49,176 nucleotides of DNA from positions 9,895 to 59,070 of the forward strand of contig CACRSC010000108.1 of assembly GCA_902651635.1 (NCBI GenBank). Direction: 5' to 3'. Source of the DNA: Mastigamoeba balamuthi (Eukaryota; Evosea; Mastigamoebida; Mastigamoebidae). Below are positions 39,101 to 49,176 of the stretch, piece by piece. The number at the start of each line of letters is the position of its first letter. Positions within the stretch are counted from its first letter, which is position 1. Below the pieces are notes generated by a model. That model was not told the origin of the DNA and searched no databases. It worked only from the letters and a program-made list of their open reading frames with translations. Made by a program: the position numbers and the translations under genes.

Positions 39101-39202
39101 ATCATGCGCATACCGCGGAACATGGTCTGCATCCCGTGCCCCACAGCCGAGTGGCCGCTCGACCTCAGCGCTCTGGGAGGAATCCGAATCATCACTCAGT
39201 AA
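36163..39202 (+). CDS. APC-superfamily amino acid/polyamine permease with cytosolic C-terminal domain
   Basis: A spliced gene of about nine exons: 36163-about 36480; about 36778/36827-37121; 37195-37395; 37452-38073; 38128-38474; 38531-38762; 38827-38993; 39087-39202. From exon 3 on phases agree; the exon 1/2 junction is unresolved. The product has about 765 residues. After a soluble lead (GPDRRMSMWLDYLDQRR), the permease begins at NGMLGSVMFAAGP (first span) and carries CECSLALPFNCGPYSALLN, matching the APC pattern of an acidic/ser-rich loop before PxxGG-like turn. About 12 spans follow, interrupted by YMGALRLGDRLCADNALPP. The last 100 residues (SYVYRNEFPRTLVVVFVY, MRIPRNMVCIPCPTAEWPLD, GGIRIITQ) form a soluble alpha/beta domain seen at the end of some protist APC permeases. 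Substrate unknown. Confidence 0.78.
39000..39035 (+). repeat. TTCCG microsatellite in the last APC permease intron
   Basis: Five or so tandem TTCCG units start directly after the donor GTGAGCG at 38994. They lie wholly within the 93-nt intron. Confidence 0.7.
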
Positions 39203-39412
39203 AAACAGCTGATCTCTGTGGCACTCCCCGTTGTTGTGTTACTTCTTCCTGTGGCCTTCAACAGCCAGCTGAACACATTTACGCCTGGCTTGACCGGGGC
39301 CGTTCGAAGAACACCAGTGACTCCGGCTGGATACGAAGAATCTGAAGAGATTCAGGATTCAGAATCTATTCCGAGACTAGAGAAGAATCAGAAGCGAAAT
39401 CCCAAGCCTCCG

Positions 39413-42400
39413 ATGAGGGGTCTCGAGCACCGTATCCTGCAGCTGTGCACCGTGCTGTCCCTGGTCGCTCGCTGCCTTGCTGTCCCCGATCCCGGTGAGG
39501 CGTCCGACCCCCGAGCCCCGAAGGTCCACGAGCATCAATTCTGGCCAGACGTTGGCCCCTCCAGACCCGTCGCCTGTGCCCTAAATCCGGCAGCTGCAGC
39601 GGCAACCGCAGGCGGTTTCGGAGATCGGGTGGTGGCCGCCGGCCGTGAGCGTCGACGACGTGGCCTCGGAGCCCTGGGCAGCGCAGACGACCGAGCGGCT
39701 GGCCGAGTACAGGGCCGGCGCTGCCCTCGCCCGCGGCGACTTTGACGGCGACGGCCTCTCCGACGTCGCCCTCGCAGCGTCGCCCCTCGGCCTCTCCCAG
39801 GGCCCGGCGGCCTACATCGTCTACGGCAGGCGGTCCGCAGCCTCGGGGCTCTGCGACGGGCCCGCGTCGCTGGGGCTCTGGGCGCTGGACGGCTCCGACG
39901 GCCTCGTCCTCGAGGCGCCCGAGGGCACCAGCGGCCCCGTCTCCGTCGACTTTGGCGACTTCGACGCCGACGCCTTTGGCGACGTGGTTGTCGGCACGCC
40001 GGAGGCCGTCTACGTCGTGCACGGACACGCCAAGACGGGGGAGCCGTCTGTCGACTTGGCCGGCGACGACCGCTTCGCTGTGAGCCCCGGAGGCCTCGCG
40101 GCCGCGGCCTGGGACGCCGATGGCGACGCCCTCTCGGACCTGGTGGTCGCCAGCGCCGAGGCCCGAGCGGTCTACGTTCTCCTGGGCGCCCGGCGTAGCG
40201 GCGGGACCGTGCGGATGGCCGACGTGGCCTTCGACGGCGTCGGGGCGTTCGCGCTGCGCTTCAACGAGTCGTTCGACAGCGTCTCGCTGGCGAGCCGCGG
40301 CGACGTCAACGGCGACGGCCTCCAGGACCTCGCAGTGGGCTTCCCCGCGGCCGGCAGGACGTACGTCATCCGCGGGCGGGCTGCGGGCGACCGGTGGCCT
40401 GCAGAGGCGGACTACGGGCCGCAGCTGTCGGGCCCCAACCTGGCGCTCGTCGTCCTGTCCGAGCGTTCGCCCGACGCGGGCAGCGCGGCGCTCTGCGTGT
40501 GTATCGACGCGGACGTGAACGGGGACGGCGTAGACGACGTCGTGGTGGGTGCCCCGGCGACGAGCGCCCTCGCTGCGATGGCCGGTAAGGTCCACGTCGT
40601 GTTCGGCTCCAAGACGGGGTGGCCGCAGACCACAGTCAACGGCGCCACGCTCGACGGCACGTCGGGGTTCTCCCTCTCCGGCGAGAGGGCTGGTGACAGG
40701 GCCGGCACCTCCGTCTCCAGCGCAGGCGACGTGAACGGGGACCGCGTCGACGACATCGCGGTGTCCACGTCGGTCCGGGACGCCGACGGCTGCAGGTACG
40801 GGCGTGTGTACGTCGCGTTCGGCCACAGGGGGCCGTGGGACCACGAGGCCGGGCTCGGGGGGCTCAGGGGCCTCTGGGGCCTCGAGGTCGTCCTCGACAG
40901 CCCGTCGCAGGCCGAGGCCTTCGTCCACGGCGCCGGGGACGTCAACGGCGACGGCTACGACGACGTCGCCATCTCGTCGCCGATGGCCGAGGCTTACAAC
41001 TACCTCTCGGACTCGCTCGAGCCCGGGCGGCGCTACGGGCGGCTCTCGGTCATCTACGGGGACAGCGGGCCGTGGCCTCGCTACCCTCTGTCCGTCTCCG
41101 AGGCCAAGCGGTCCGTGGGCTTCCGTGCGCTCTCGGCTGTCGCCTGGCAGTCGCTCGGCTGGGACGTCGGCGCCGTCGGTGATGTCGACAACGACGGGCA
41201 CGCGGACTACGCGGTCAGCGCGCCTGCGGCGTCGCCAGGGGGGAGGACGCGCGCCGGGTCCGTCACGATCTACACCAACAGGGCTGGCGGACAGCGGGCG
41301 ACGCGGGTCGACGGGCCCAGGCCGCGGCTGGGGCTCGGGTGCTCGCTGGCGCCCGCAGGCGACGTCAACGGCGACCGCATCGACGACGTGCTCGTGTCCG
41401 CCTGCGAGGGCCGCACTGTATTCCTCGTGTACGGCCGTGCGGGGCCGCTGCCGGCTGCCCTTAGCGTTATCGAGAGAGCGCTCGGCTCCGGGAGCGGCAG
41501 GGCGTTCGTCGCCAACGCGTCGGTGGACGCGGGGATGCCCGTGAGCCCGCTGGGCGACATCAACGGCGACAGGCTCGACGACTTCTCGGTGGGCATGGAC
41601 CACAGCGCCGTCGTCGTCTTCGGCTCGCGCAAGGAAGCGCCCGCCCGCGCGGACCTCTTCGCCCTGGCAGCCTCAGGCGACGGCTTCCTCGTTGCCGGCG
41701 ACCGAGTCCGAGTCAGCAGGGCGGGCGACATCGACTCAGACGGCCTCGCAGATGTGGTGGTGACGCAGGACGGGCTGGCCGCCGAGGCGTACGTGCTGTG
41801 CGGCCGCAGGAGCGGGTGGGACGACCTCAGCGTCGGCGACTTGCCGTCCCGGAGCTGCGCGTCGCTCAGCGCAGCCCACGACTGCGGCGGCTGGCTGCGA
41901 GTGTACGGCATCGGTGACGTCAACGCCGACTCCGTCGACGACCTCCTGGTGGGCTCGCTGGGGCAGCGCTGCCCGGGCGCGGGCCGCGAGGACAACCGCA
42001 GCGTCGGCTACGTGGTCTACGGGCGCCACGGCGGGTGGGGGCCCACCGTCAACCTCAGCTCCCTCGAGGCCGCCGAGGGCTACGGGGTCCAGATGGCGAC
42101 GCCATGCCAGGCGCCAGCCGCCGCGCCGCTCGGCGACGTCAACGGCGACGCCGTCGACGACTTCGCTGTGAACAGCGGCTGCAGGGCCGTCGTCGTGTTC
42201 GGCACCGCGTCTCCGCGCGTGTCGCTCGCCGAGGACGCGCTCGAGGGCAGCGTCGGCTTTGCCTTCGTCAGCTCGCGTGCCGGCGGCACGTGGCACGTCG
42301 CCGTGGGCTCGGCCGGCGACGTCGATGGCGACGGCACCGCGGAAATCGCGATCGGCGAGGTGGACCCCGGGCAGTCCGCGGGGCGCGTCACAGTGGTCTT

Positions 42401-44213
42401 CGGCGGCTCGGCGCCCGCGTACTCGCTTCCCGTCGAGAGCCAGCGCGGGTGCTGCACCGCCGGTGTGGGCCTGCCGTTCGCAGTCGCGCTGGCGCAGGAG
42501 ACGTTCACGCAGACGGCGGGGCAGCCCAACGCCTACAGCGTCACCGGCGCCGACTCGCTGCGCCTGCCGCCGTGGCTGTCCTTCGACCCGGAGTCCCGGG
42601 TGCTCAGCGGCGTGCCCTGCAACGCGACGCTCGCCGGCGCCGTGCAGCTGCAGGTCACGGCGACCAATGCGCGCGGCATGCACGCGTCGCATAGGTTCGC
42701 CCTCGAGGTCGTGGCGACCCTCGCGCTCGCCAACGCCGACCAGGCGCTCACATGCTACGCGGGGGCCAACTGCTCGCTGGCCGGCATGAACGTGAGTGCC
42801 CCCGGAAGCCCCGTCGGCGTCACGCTGCAGCTGCGCAACTGCTCTGCGGGGACTCTGCGGTCGTCCAGCGGCACCGTACACTCCGTTGACGACGCGCGGG
42901 GGCTCATCGAGGCCTCCGCGAGCCCCAGCGAGGTCAGCGACCTGCTGTCGATGCTGACCTACCGGCCAGCCGTCGGCGCGGACCAGCTGATCGCCGTCAC
43001 CGTGCGCGACGCCTTCGGGCAGGTCCAGCGGGGCGCCGTCTACGTCTCGGTCGAGACCGCGCCCTCGGAGGCGGCCAGGGCGGGCTCCAGGCCGCTGCTG
43101 GGGCCCGTGCTCGGCGGCGTCCTCGGAGGGTTCCTGCTGCTCGTTGCCGCCTCGGCGGCCGCCACGGCTTCTGTGTACCGCAAGTGGCACGGGAGGGCCG
43201 AGGAGAACGACATCGACGTCTGCAGGGCGTGGGGCTTCGACCCCGCGCTCAGGCCCGCGGGCCGCTGCGACGGCTACGTGCGTTTCCGCGCGGGCCCCGC
43301 CGACTGCCAGCGCGTGGCCGACGCGTACGCGCGGTGCCCTGTGCCCGGCATGGACGTGGGCGCCGTCGACGTCGTCTACAGCCCGACGCTCGAGCGGCTC
43401 TTCCGCGCCCGCGTCGAGCAGCTCCAGCAGCGCGCAGGCAGCGCGGCGTTCCGGCCCGGGTGGCTCGCCGACGGCTGCATCGTCCAGCGCGCCGCGGTGG
43501 CCGAGCGGCTGCGCGCGCTGGCCGCGCCGTACGCAGACGCCGCGTTCCCGGGCGTCTCGCTGCTGCCGCTCTGGCACGGGACGCGCCCCGAGCTGGTCGA
43601 CAGCATCTGCCGCACGGGCTACGCCAACCTGGCCAGCACCGACGAGGGCTACTTCGGCAAGGGCCTCTACAGCGCCCTCGAGGCGCGCTACGCGCACGAC
43701 GTGTACAGCGGCGGCGCGCTCGTCGTCAACTGGGTCTCGTTCTACTCGGCCTTCCCCGTCGTCGACGGCGACATGTGCGCGCTGCAGGGCAGGGGCAACT
43801 ACGCCAACTACGACGCGCACTTCGCGCCCGTGCGGCCCGCGGACCCCGCGGACCCCGCGGAGACGAGCTTCCTGGCCTGCGCGGACCTCGCGGACGCCGT
43901 CTACCACGAGCTCGTCGTCTTCGAGGCCTCGCAGTGCCTCCCGCGGTACCTCGTCACGCTCCAGCCCTCGCTGGCCGCCCAGGTGACCGCCCCGCTGCTC
44001 GCGGAGGCTGCCAGCAGCCCCGCGGACTCGGGGCGCAAGAGCCGCGGGAACAGAAAGTCCGCGGGGCGCCGCACGCACGCAGCCGAGAGCTCCGCGAGGG
44101 CCCCGGCCAGCATCGGCACGGCAGGGACCGCGGGCCACCTCGCCGAGAGCGGGGCGCTGGCCGCGGAGCCGCCAGAGGCTCGCGAGGGCCTCGCGACAGC
44201 GGCGACCCGCTGA
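39413..44213 (+). CDS. Receptor-like protein: 14 FG-GAP repeats, cadherin-like domains, one membrane span, cytosolic PARP domain
   Basis: The main exon is open from before 39645 to 44213. Upstream, 39413 starts a good signal peptide (MRGLEHRILQLCTVLSLVA) joined by a short intron whose exact sites are uncertain. Extracellular part: 14 calcium-binding FG-GAP loops of the form DxNGDGxxD (39738 to about 42345), enough for two seven-bladed propellers. Then comes a dystroglycan-type cadherin-like domain (42460-42720; LPPWLSFDPESRVLSGVP) and a second beta-sandwich-like segment. A single span at 43098-43182 (VLGGFLLLVAASAAATASVY) is followed by basic residues. The cytosolic part has a PARP-type catalytic domain with LWHGTR, FGKGLYSALEARYA and YHELVVFEASQCLPRYLV, that is, the H-Y-E triad, so catalysis is plausible. 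The tail is basic and low in complexity. It probably senses or binds outside ligands; coupling to ADP-ribosylation is inference. Confidence 0.85.
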
Positions 44214-44436
44214 AGGGAAGATATCCGGTGATATACCAATTCCAAAAATGAGGGGTGTAGGTGGGCCTCCCCCGGCGGTTGAGACGCTCCTATTCGCTCG
44301 CTGCCAACAGAGCAACCGGGCAGTGCCCCGCGGCTGAAGTGGTTCCAGATTTCCTGTTGATATCTGCCGAGAAGATACGAGAATCTTGCCCACTTTCTTT
44401 TTTCTCGGCCGTTGAGGGTGACCCGCACAGTCACCG
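44214..44436 (+). promoter_or_regulatory. 5' flank of the calpain gene
   Basis: 223 bp between the PARP-receptor stop and the calpain ATG. It has GATATCC and GATATACC at 44219-44238, and TATCTGCCGAGAAGATA near 44359-44375, a small inverted repeat. A pyrimidine run follows before the ATG. The short distance suggests a compact promoter. Confidence 0.45.
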
Positions 44437-46714
44437 ATGTACGGGCAACCGCCGCAGTGGCCTCCCGCGGGCTACGCCCCCGCGCCCAACTACGTCGGGG
44501 CCAACACGGGCGCTCCCGGGTACCCGTACGCCCCGCAGGCCGCGTGGGGCGCGTACCCGCAGCAGCCGCAGGGCCAGTACCCCCCGCAGCAGCAGGACCC
44601 CTACGCCTACGCCCAGCAGCAGCAGCAGCAGCAGTACTACCAGCCGGCGCCCCAGCAGTACACGCAGCAGGTGCGCCCGACGTTTGGAAGAAGATCCGCG
44701 TATCTTCCTGATTCTGAACTGGAATCTCCCCCGAAATTCATGCGGGCAGCGGGAATTGAACCTACGCTCACACCTGTGCCCCACTGCAGGCGCAGTACCA
44801 GACCCCTGTGCAGCAGTTTACGCAGTACGCGCCGCAGCCGGCGTACGGGAACGTGTGGGACCCGTACGCGCAGTCGGGCCAGCCGCAGCAGCAGCAGCAG
44901 TGGGGCGGCTACGCGCTACCGACGCACTTCTGGGGCCAGCAGGGCGCCCCGCAGATGGACCCCAGGCAGTACCTCCAGAGCGCCCGCCGCGCCAACGAGG
45001 CCCAGAGGCGCGTCGTGGCCCAGTGCCAGGCCCAGAACCAGCTCTGGAGGGACCCCGAGTTCCCTCCCAGGGCCGACTGGAAGCCCGCCCGCGAGTTCCT
45101 GCCCAACCCCAAGGTTCGATTCCAGCTTTCCGCATCTTTTTTCCCTATCCACCAAGACATTTGGGGCGCTCAACTCTGGCCTGGCAGCTGTACTGCGACG
45201 GCATCGAGCCCAACGACATCCAGCAGGGCGAGCTGGGCGACTGCTACCTGCTGAGCTCGCTGAGCGTGCTGGCGGAGCGGCCGCACAGGATCGAGGCGCT
45301 CTTCTGCGCGCACGAGGAGAACAACTTCGGGTGCTACTGCGTCACGCTGCACTTCAACGGCGAGCGCAGGGACGTGCTGGTCGACGAGTACTTCCCCGTA
45401 ACTCGCACGGGCTCCGGCGTCCAGCCGCGCTTCAGCCGCAACAACGTCCGTCGCTCCTCTGGTCTGCTGCGTGTTTCGTTGCGACTTAGTTTTTTTTGTT
45501 GCTTTGCTTGGCTGCTGTGTGCCCAGGGTGCGGAGCTGTGGGTGATGGTCATCGAGAAGGCCTACGCCAAGCTGCACGGGTCGTACGAGGCGATCGAGAG
45601 CGGCGCCGAGGCCACGGCGCTGACGAACCTGACGGGGGCCCCGCTGATCACGTACAGAGTGGCCCCCGGCAAGACCGACATCGACGACCTCTTCCGCAAG
45701 CTCGAGGCCCACGACAAGGTCCGCTCTCTGCTCTCTTCTCAGCTCTATTCTTGTCTCGCTGCTGCTCTCTCTCTGCTCTTTCTACTCTCGCCTCACTACT
45801 CTCTCTGCTCACTCTCCTCTCTCCTCTCTCCTCTCTGCTCTCCTCTCTATGCTCGCGGCCTCGCGGCTGCTCAACGGGTCCCGGCAGGCGGACCACGTGA
45901 TGTGCTGCAACATCGACGGCGAGAGGAGCGCGGCGGCGGAGAAGAGGCTGGGGCTGGTGACCAAGCACAGCTACGCGCTGCTGCAGGCCGTGCAGGTGCC
46001 CCTGGGCAACGGTTACGTCGAGCGCCTCGTGCAGCTGCGCAACCCCTGGGGCAACACCGAGTGGTCGGGCGCCTGGTCCGACAGCGACCCGCGCTGGACC
46101 CCGCAGCTCCGCCAGCAGCTCGGCGTCCGTGTCGCCAACGACGGCCTCTTCTGGATGAACATGTGCGACGACGCGTGGCACTTGGTTTTTTCCGTTGGCA
46201 TTTTCCCCGTGGGTTTTTGTCGGTTTTTGCAATTGATTCCGGGGCGGGACGCACACGCAGCCAGGACTTCGCGGCGCACTTTGGCAACATCATCGTGCTG
46301 CTGGTCAAGAACGGGTACCAGTGCCGGACGGTGCGGGCGCAGCTGAGGAGCCAGCGCGAGGGGTTCTCGGTGAGCATCCCCACGGGCTGCCGCATGTCGC
46401 TCTGCCTGTTCCAGCGCGACGTGCCGAAGATGGGGGCGCTGCGCGTGTGCCTGTTCAGCGAGGCGCCCGGGGGCAGGGGGGCGCAGGCCCACGCCAGCAC
46501 GACGCGCGTGTACATGGTCGCCGAGGAGCTGTTCTCGTGCGAGGCTGTGCTGGGCGCCGGGCGCTACGTGCTGGTCGTAGAGGCGCACCCCGACTACCCG
46601 CTGACGTCCATCGTGGTGGGCATGTACGGCGACTTTGCCGACGCGCAGATCACGCCGATGGGCAGTGTGCAGAAGGGCGCCTACGACTTTGTCGAGGTTA
46701 ACCCGCAGAAGTGA
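44437..46714 (+). CDS. Calpain-type cysteine protease with proline/glutamine-rich N-terminal tail
   Basis: A Ca2+-regulated intracellular cysteine protease of family C2. Exons 44437-44670, 44790-45113, 45188-45445, 45527-45718, 45888-46184 and 46265-46714 are all in phase and give 584 residues. Residues 1-120 are a Pro/Gln/Tyr-rich, prion-like tail. The protease core starts at WRDPEFPPRADWKP and shows the catalytic Cys in IQQGELGDCYLLSSLSVLA (Tyr where most calpains have Trp), AELWVMVIEKAYAKLHGSYE, the catalytic His in VTKHSYALL, and the catalytic Asn in LRNPWGNTEWSGAWSD. A C2-like domain III (GRYVLVVEAH...) ends the protein; there are no EF-hands, so it is an atypical calpain. Intron 4 is almost pure pyrimidine (45724-45850). 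Intron 1 has GGAAGA/TCTTCC arms at 44686-44708. Confidence 0.93.
45719..45887 (+). repeat. CT-rich low-complexity intron in the calpain gene
   Basis: Intron 4 is dominated by CTCT-type repeats on the coding strand for about 130 bases, followed by a likely branch site CTCAACG near 45871 and the acceptor GGCAG at 45887. The long pyrimidine run may act as an oversized polypyrimidine tract. Confidence 0.65.
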
Positions 46715-47709
46715 GGGCTGCAGTCCTCTTCTGTTTTGGCAACCCCCCTCCCTCCCTTCATCGCCAACACACAGAACTGTGCATCGACCAATGAAGCGCA
46801 CACTTCACTTTGTGCAAAGGAAGAGATGACACCCCAGCAGACTTGAATAGAGAGTAACAGACCTGGAGGACTCGCATGGGAAACATCCGATGGCTGCCGT
46901 ACAAGAGAATTACCGAAGCCCCATTAGTTGGGATGCTAAAGCTGCGCCGCTCTGCGCTGGTGCGTGGCAGACACGTGCCCGATGAGCCACAGCTCCAGTG
47001 GGGCACTGACTGTCTGTCTTTGATTATGTCGCACCTGTCGACTTGTGAACAATACGGAGTGTGCGCTTGCAAGTGAGAGGTGGCCTCCCGATTGCTGATC
47101 CACTGCCCCTTGTCAAATGACGACCCCTGCATTTGTTGGCAGGGTTATCTCCGGGAGATTCTTTGTGTGACCCACGCATGCCAACCAAGGCCACATGGCA
47201 CAACAAAAGCTTGCCCCCCCGCCAAACACCCCACCCAAAGACACGCCCCATGGAGCCTGGACAACGATGACAGCGAGTTCTACTGCCAGTGGCTCGAGGT
47301 TCATCAGAGGCGCCAGGCGGACAGGAAGGAGATTGAAGAATGAGCAATCATAGATTTGCCCCCTGCCGCACTTCAGGTATCTCTGCCCTTCCAAACGGCC
47401 CTGTTCTTTGACAAAAGACCCACTGTTATCTGTGCAAAACAGAAACGCACAATGCTTACCCACTAACCAAATCGGTTTATTCCTCATTATTTCATTCGTT
47501 GAAATATCGCCAGCAGACGTATCGCGATTCTGGAACCACTGGACACAAAAAACGGCAACGCGGATATTTCAGTGGGCGATATCACAATCTGCCGATTTTT
47601 TAGTGGAAGTGGCAGCCAAGTTTCAAAAACAGAGGCAAATCTTGTGCACTAACCGCGCATTTCGCAAACTGCTGTCCAACCGCAACAGACCTCTGTTCTG
47701 CCGTTGGCA
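46715..47709. other. Intergenic region between the calpain and LRR genes
   Basis: Nearly 1 kb without a supported gene; the ORFs present are short and unlike any family. An inverted repeat pairs ATATCGCC (47504-47511) with GGCGATAT (47575-47582), about 130-200 bp before the LRR gene start, in AT-rich DNA. It may be part of the LRR promoter. Confidence 0.5.
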
Positions 47710-49176
47710 ATGAGCACTGTGGCGAATCGCCTGCTGGTTGTGTGCGCACTCCTGTGCGCGGTGTGTGCGTGGGCCAAACTGGACGACGGCGAGCGCAAGG
47801 CCCTGTGCGCTCTGCAGAGGTCCCTGTACAACGCACCCTTCAGCAAAGACCTCTGTAGCACGACCCTCGACTCCTGCAGTGGCATCAAGGGCATCACCTG
47901 CAAAGGAGACCACGTCCTGTTCATGTGCGTGGACAAACAACTGTGCAGCCTAACACAGCGCTGGACAGTAACCTGGGGCAGTTGAAAGTACAAGGAACCA
48001 TTCCACCAGAGATCGCCCTGCTGCAGAGACTCCAAATAATGTAAGTTACCAAGCTGCTCTGCTTTGCTCAAAACATCTGTAATAGGTATCTCAACGACAA
48101 CAATATCTCGGGGACCATACCCCACATGCTGGCGAATCTCAGATCTCTCATCAATGTGTTAGTCGCGATTTATTCCCAACATCTGACATGTTTTTCCGAC
48201 AGTCAGTTGCAAAACAACATAGACCTTACGGGAACAATACCCTACGCTCTCCAGTGTACAATGTGCGATTCTGGGAACAACCCGTTTGAATAGAGATAAC
48301 GGGACTGCTGTAGGGATGTCAGTGGCACGAGGATCTTCGGTCCTCTTCCACCAAATATCACGTACACACAGCATTAAATGTTGTTGCAGATCTAACGATA
48401 TAACAGGGTCACTTCCGACAACTCGTGCATCAAGGTCGCCAGCGCAGCCACTATGCGGACAGACTGCCCCAGTACACTAATGCCAACGCATGGCGATACT
48501 TACCCATATACCAGAGTGTGGAGACCACGTTGTCAGCTTCGGAGAGGACTGCGACCCAGGAAACACCGGTGCCCACGACGTCGCCAGGGATGGCTGCACG
48601 GGCTGGTGCACATGCGACGCAGAAAACAATTGGATCGTTTCGAAGTGGGGCCACAGCTGCACAAGTGCACCATCCGACATCAACTACGTCACCAATAGCA
48701 CTGACCCGCCACGAACCAGAGTGCGGGAACGCCATGCAGGACCCCGGAGAGTCCTGCGACCATTCAGCGGGATGCACTGACAACTGCACGTGCGAGTGGC
48801 CGAGGGTTCCCTCTGGCGTGTTCTCCTGCACATGTGCGGCCACCCGGCTGTCGCCATGCCCTCACCCAACGGCGGTGCAGCGTGCGGGAACAAGCAGCGC
48901 GACGCGAGCGAGCAGTGCGACGGGACAGAGGGATGCGGGGACAACTGCGTCTGCATGGCGGGGTGGCGTCCGACGTCGAGCGGCTGCACGAGTGCGCATG
49001 CGCCTCCGAGGGGGTGACACAGCGCTCTGACGACGCGGGCACGGGGCAGGGTGCGGCAACGCTGTGGTCGACGCGGGGGAGCTGTGCGATGGCACGGTGG
49101 GGTGCAACGCGACATCGTGCCAGTGCGAGCGAGAGTGGACGTGGAGCAACGCCAGCAGCACGTGCACCCGTGCGGC
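47710..49176 (+). CDS. Leucine-rich-repeat and cysteine-rich-repeat surface protein, 3' end cut by window edge
   Basis: A signal peptide (MSTVANRLLVVCALLCAVCA) is followed by an LRR cap with paired cysteines and plant-like LRRs (GTIPPEIALLQRLQ, YLNDNNISGTIPHMLANL, IDLTGTIPYALQ). Exons: 47710-47924, 47969-48040, 48086-48157, 48203-48283, 48407-48471, 48515-48664, 48720-48833, 48881-48991, and 49050 to the edge. Exons 2 and 3 are exactly 72 nt, one 24-residue LRR each, with phase-2 introns. From exon 5 on, introns are phase 1 and each exon encodes a CGN...GE.CD...C.C module (four seen), like the cysteine-rich repeats (DUF4215 type) of bacterial and protist surface proteins. The exon 4/5 junction is the least certain; exon 4 read through ends in a TAG at 48291, which would give a short LRR-only form. 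Probably secreted or a receptor ectodomain. Confidence 0.75.

Noticed and set aside
41736-44393. 885-codon open frame antisense to the FG-GAP/PARP gene
   Set aside because: It mirrors GC-rich codon structure of the sense gene, is Arg/Val/His-rich without domain motifs, and the sense strand has clear FG-GAP and PARP motifs.
44750-44790. tRNA-like T-arm sequence (GGTTCAATTCC on the minus strand) in calpain intron 1
   Set aside because: The flanking bases do not pair as a T stem and no acceptor, D or anticodon arm can be drawn.
47710-47985. Reading the LRR gene as a single 92-codon exon ending at 47985
   Set aside because: The frame after 47924 loses LRR character, whereas a GTGCGT donor at 47925 joins in phase to GQLKVQGTIPPEI.

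Overview
This is nuclear DNA from a unicellular eukaryote with GC-rich coding sequence. Nearly every gene is split by short introns (about 45-400 nt), and intergenic and intronic DNA is visibly more AT-rich. Introns end in AG after a CTAAC- or CTGAC-like branch site. Many donors read GTGCGC, GTCCGY or GTACGC instead of GTAAGT, and a few look like GC-AG. The gene content (KICSTOR subunit SZT2, calpain, Kelch, FG-GAP/PARP and LRR/cysteine-rich surface proteins, plus an array of bacterial-type acyl-CoA:acetate CoA-transferases) suggests a free-living, probably anaerobic or microaerophilic protist. An archamoeba-like amoeba would fit, but that placement is inference and weak.

Layout. 1-9873 (minus): an SZT2-like gene of at least 18 exons that runs off the left edge; it contains one N flanked by an exact 74-bp duplication, which is probably an assembly join. 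10243-13926 (plus): alanyl-tRNA synthetase, six exons, divergent from SZT2 across 369 bp. 13927-15506: no intact gene; it holds an inverted duplication of a decayed coiled-coil segment. 15507-30837 (plus): five tandem four-exon copies of a propionate/acetate CoA-transferase (Pct/YdiF family) with identical intron positions. The outer copies (1 and 5) are one subtype and the inner copies (2-4) another, and only the inner ones share an upstream promoter block. 32599-34045 (plus): auxin-efflux-carrier (AEC) transporter. 34444-35649 (minus): Kelch-repeat protein. 36163-39202 (plus): APC-superfamily permease with a conserved cytosolic C-terminal domain. 39413-44213 (plus): a large surface protein with 14 FG-GAP repeats, a cadherin-like domain, one membrane segment and a cytosolic PARP-type ADP-ribosyltransferase. 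44437-46714 (plus): calpain. 47710-right edge (plus): LRR plus cysteine-rich-repeat surface protein, partial.

How the genes relate. They look like independent eukaryotic transcription units, not an operon. The clearest functional cluster is the CoA-transferase array, which implies heavy use of CoA exchange between acyl-CoAs and short-chain acids, as in fermentative energy metabolism. The right third is rich in membrane and cell-surface proteins. The most unusual single gene is the FG-GAP/PARP protein, whose layout suggests an adhesion- or ligand-sensing receptor with an ADP-ribosylating cytosolic domain. No CRISPR array, intact mobile element, rRNA or tRNA gene could be supported.
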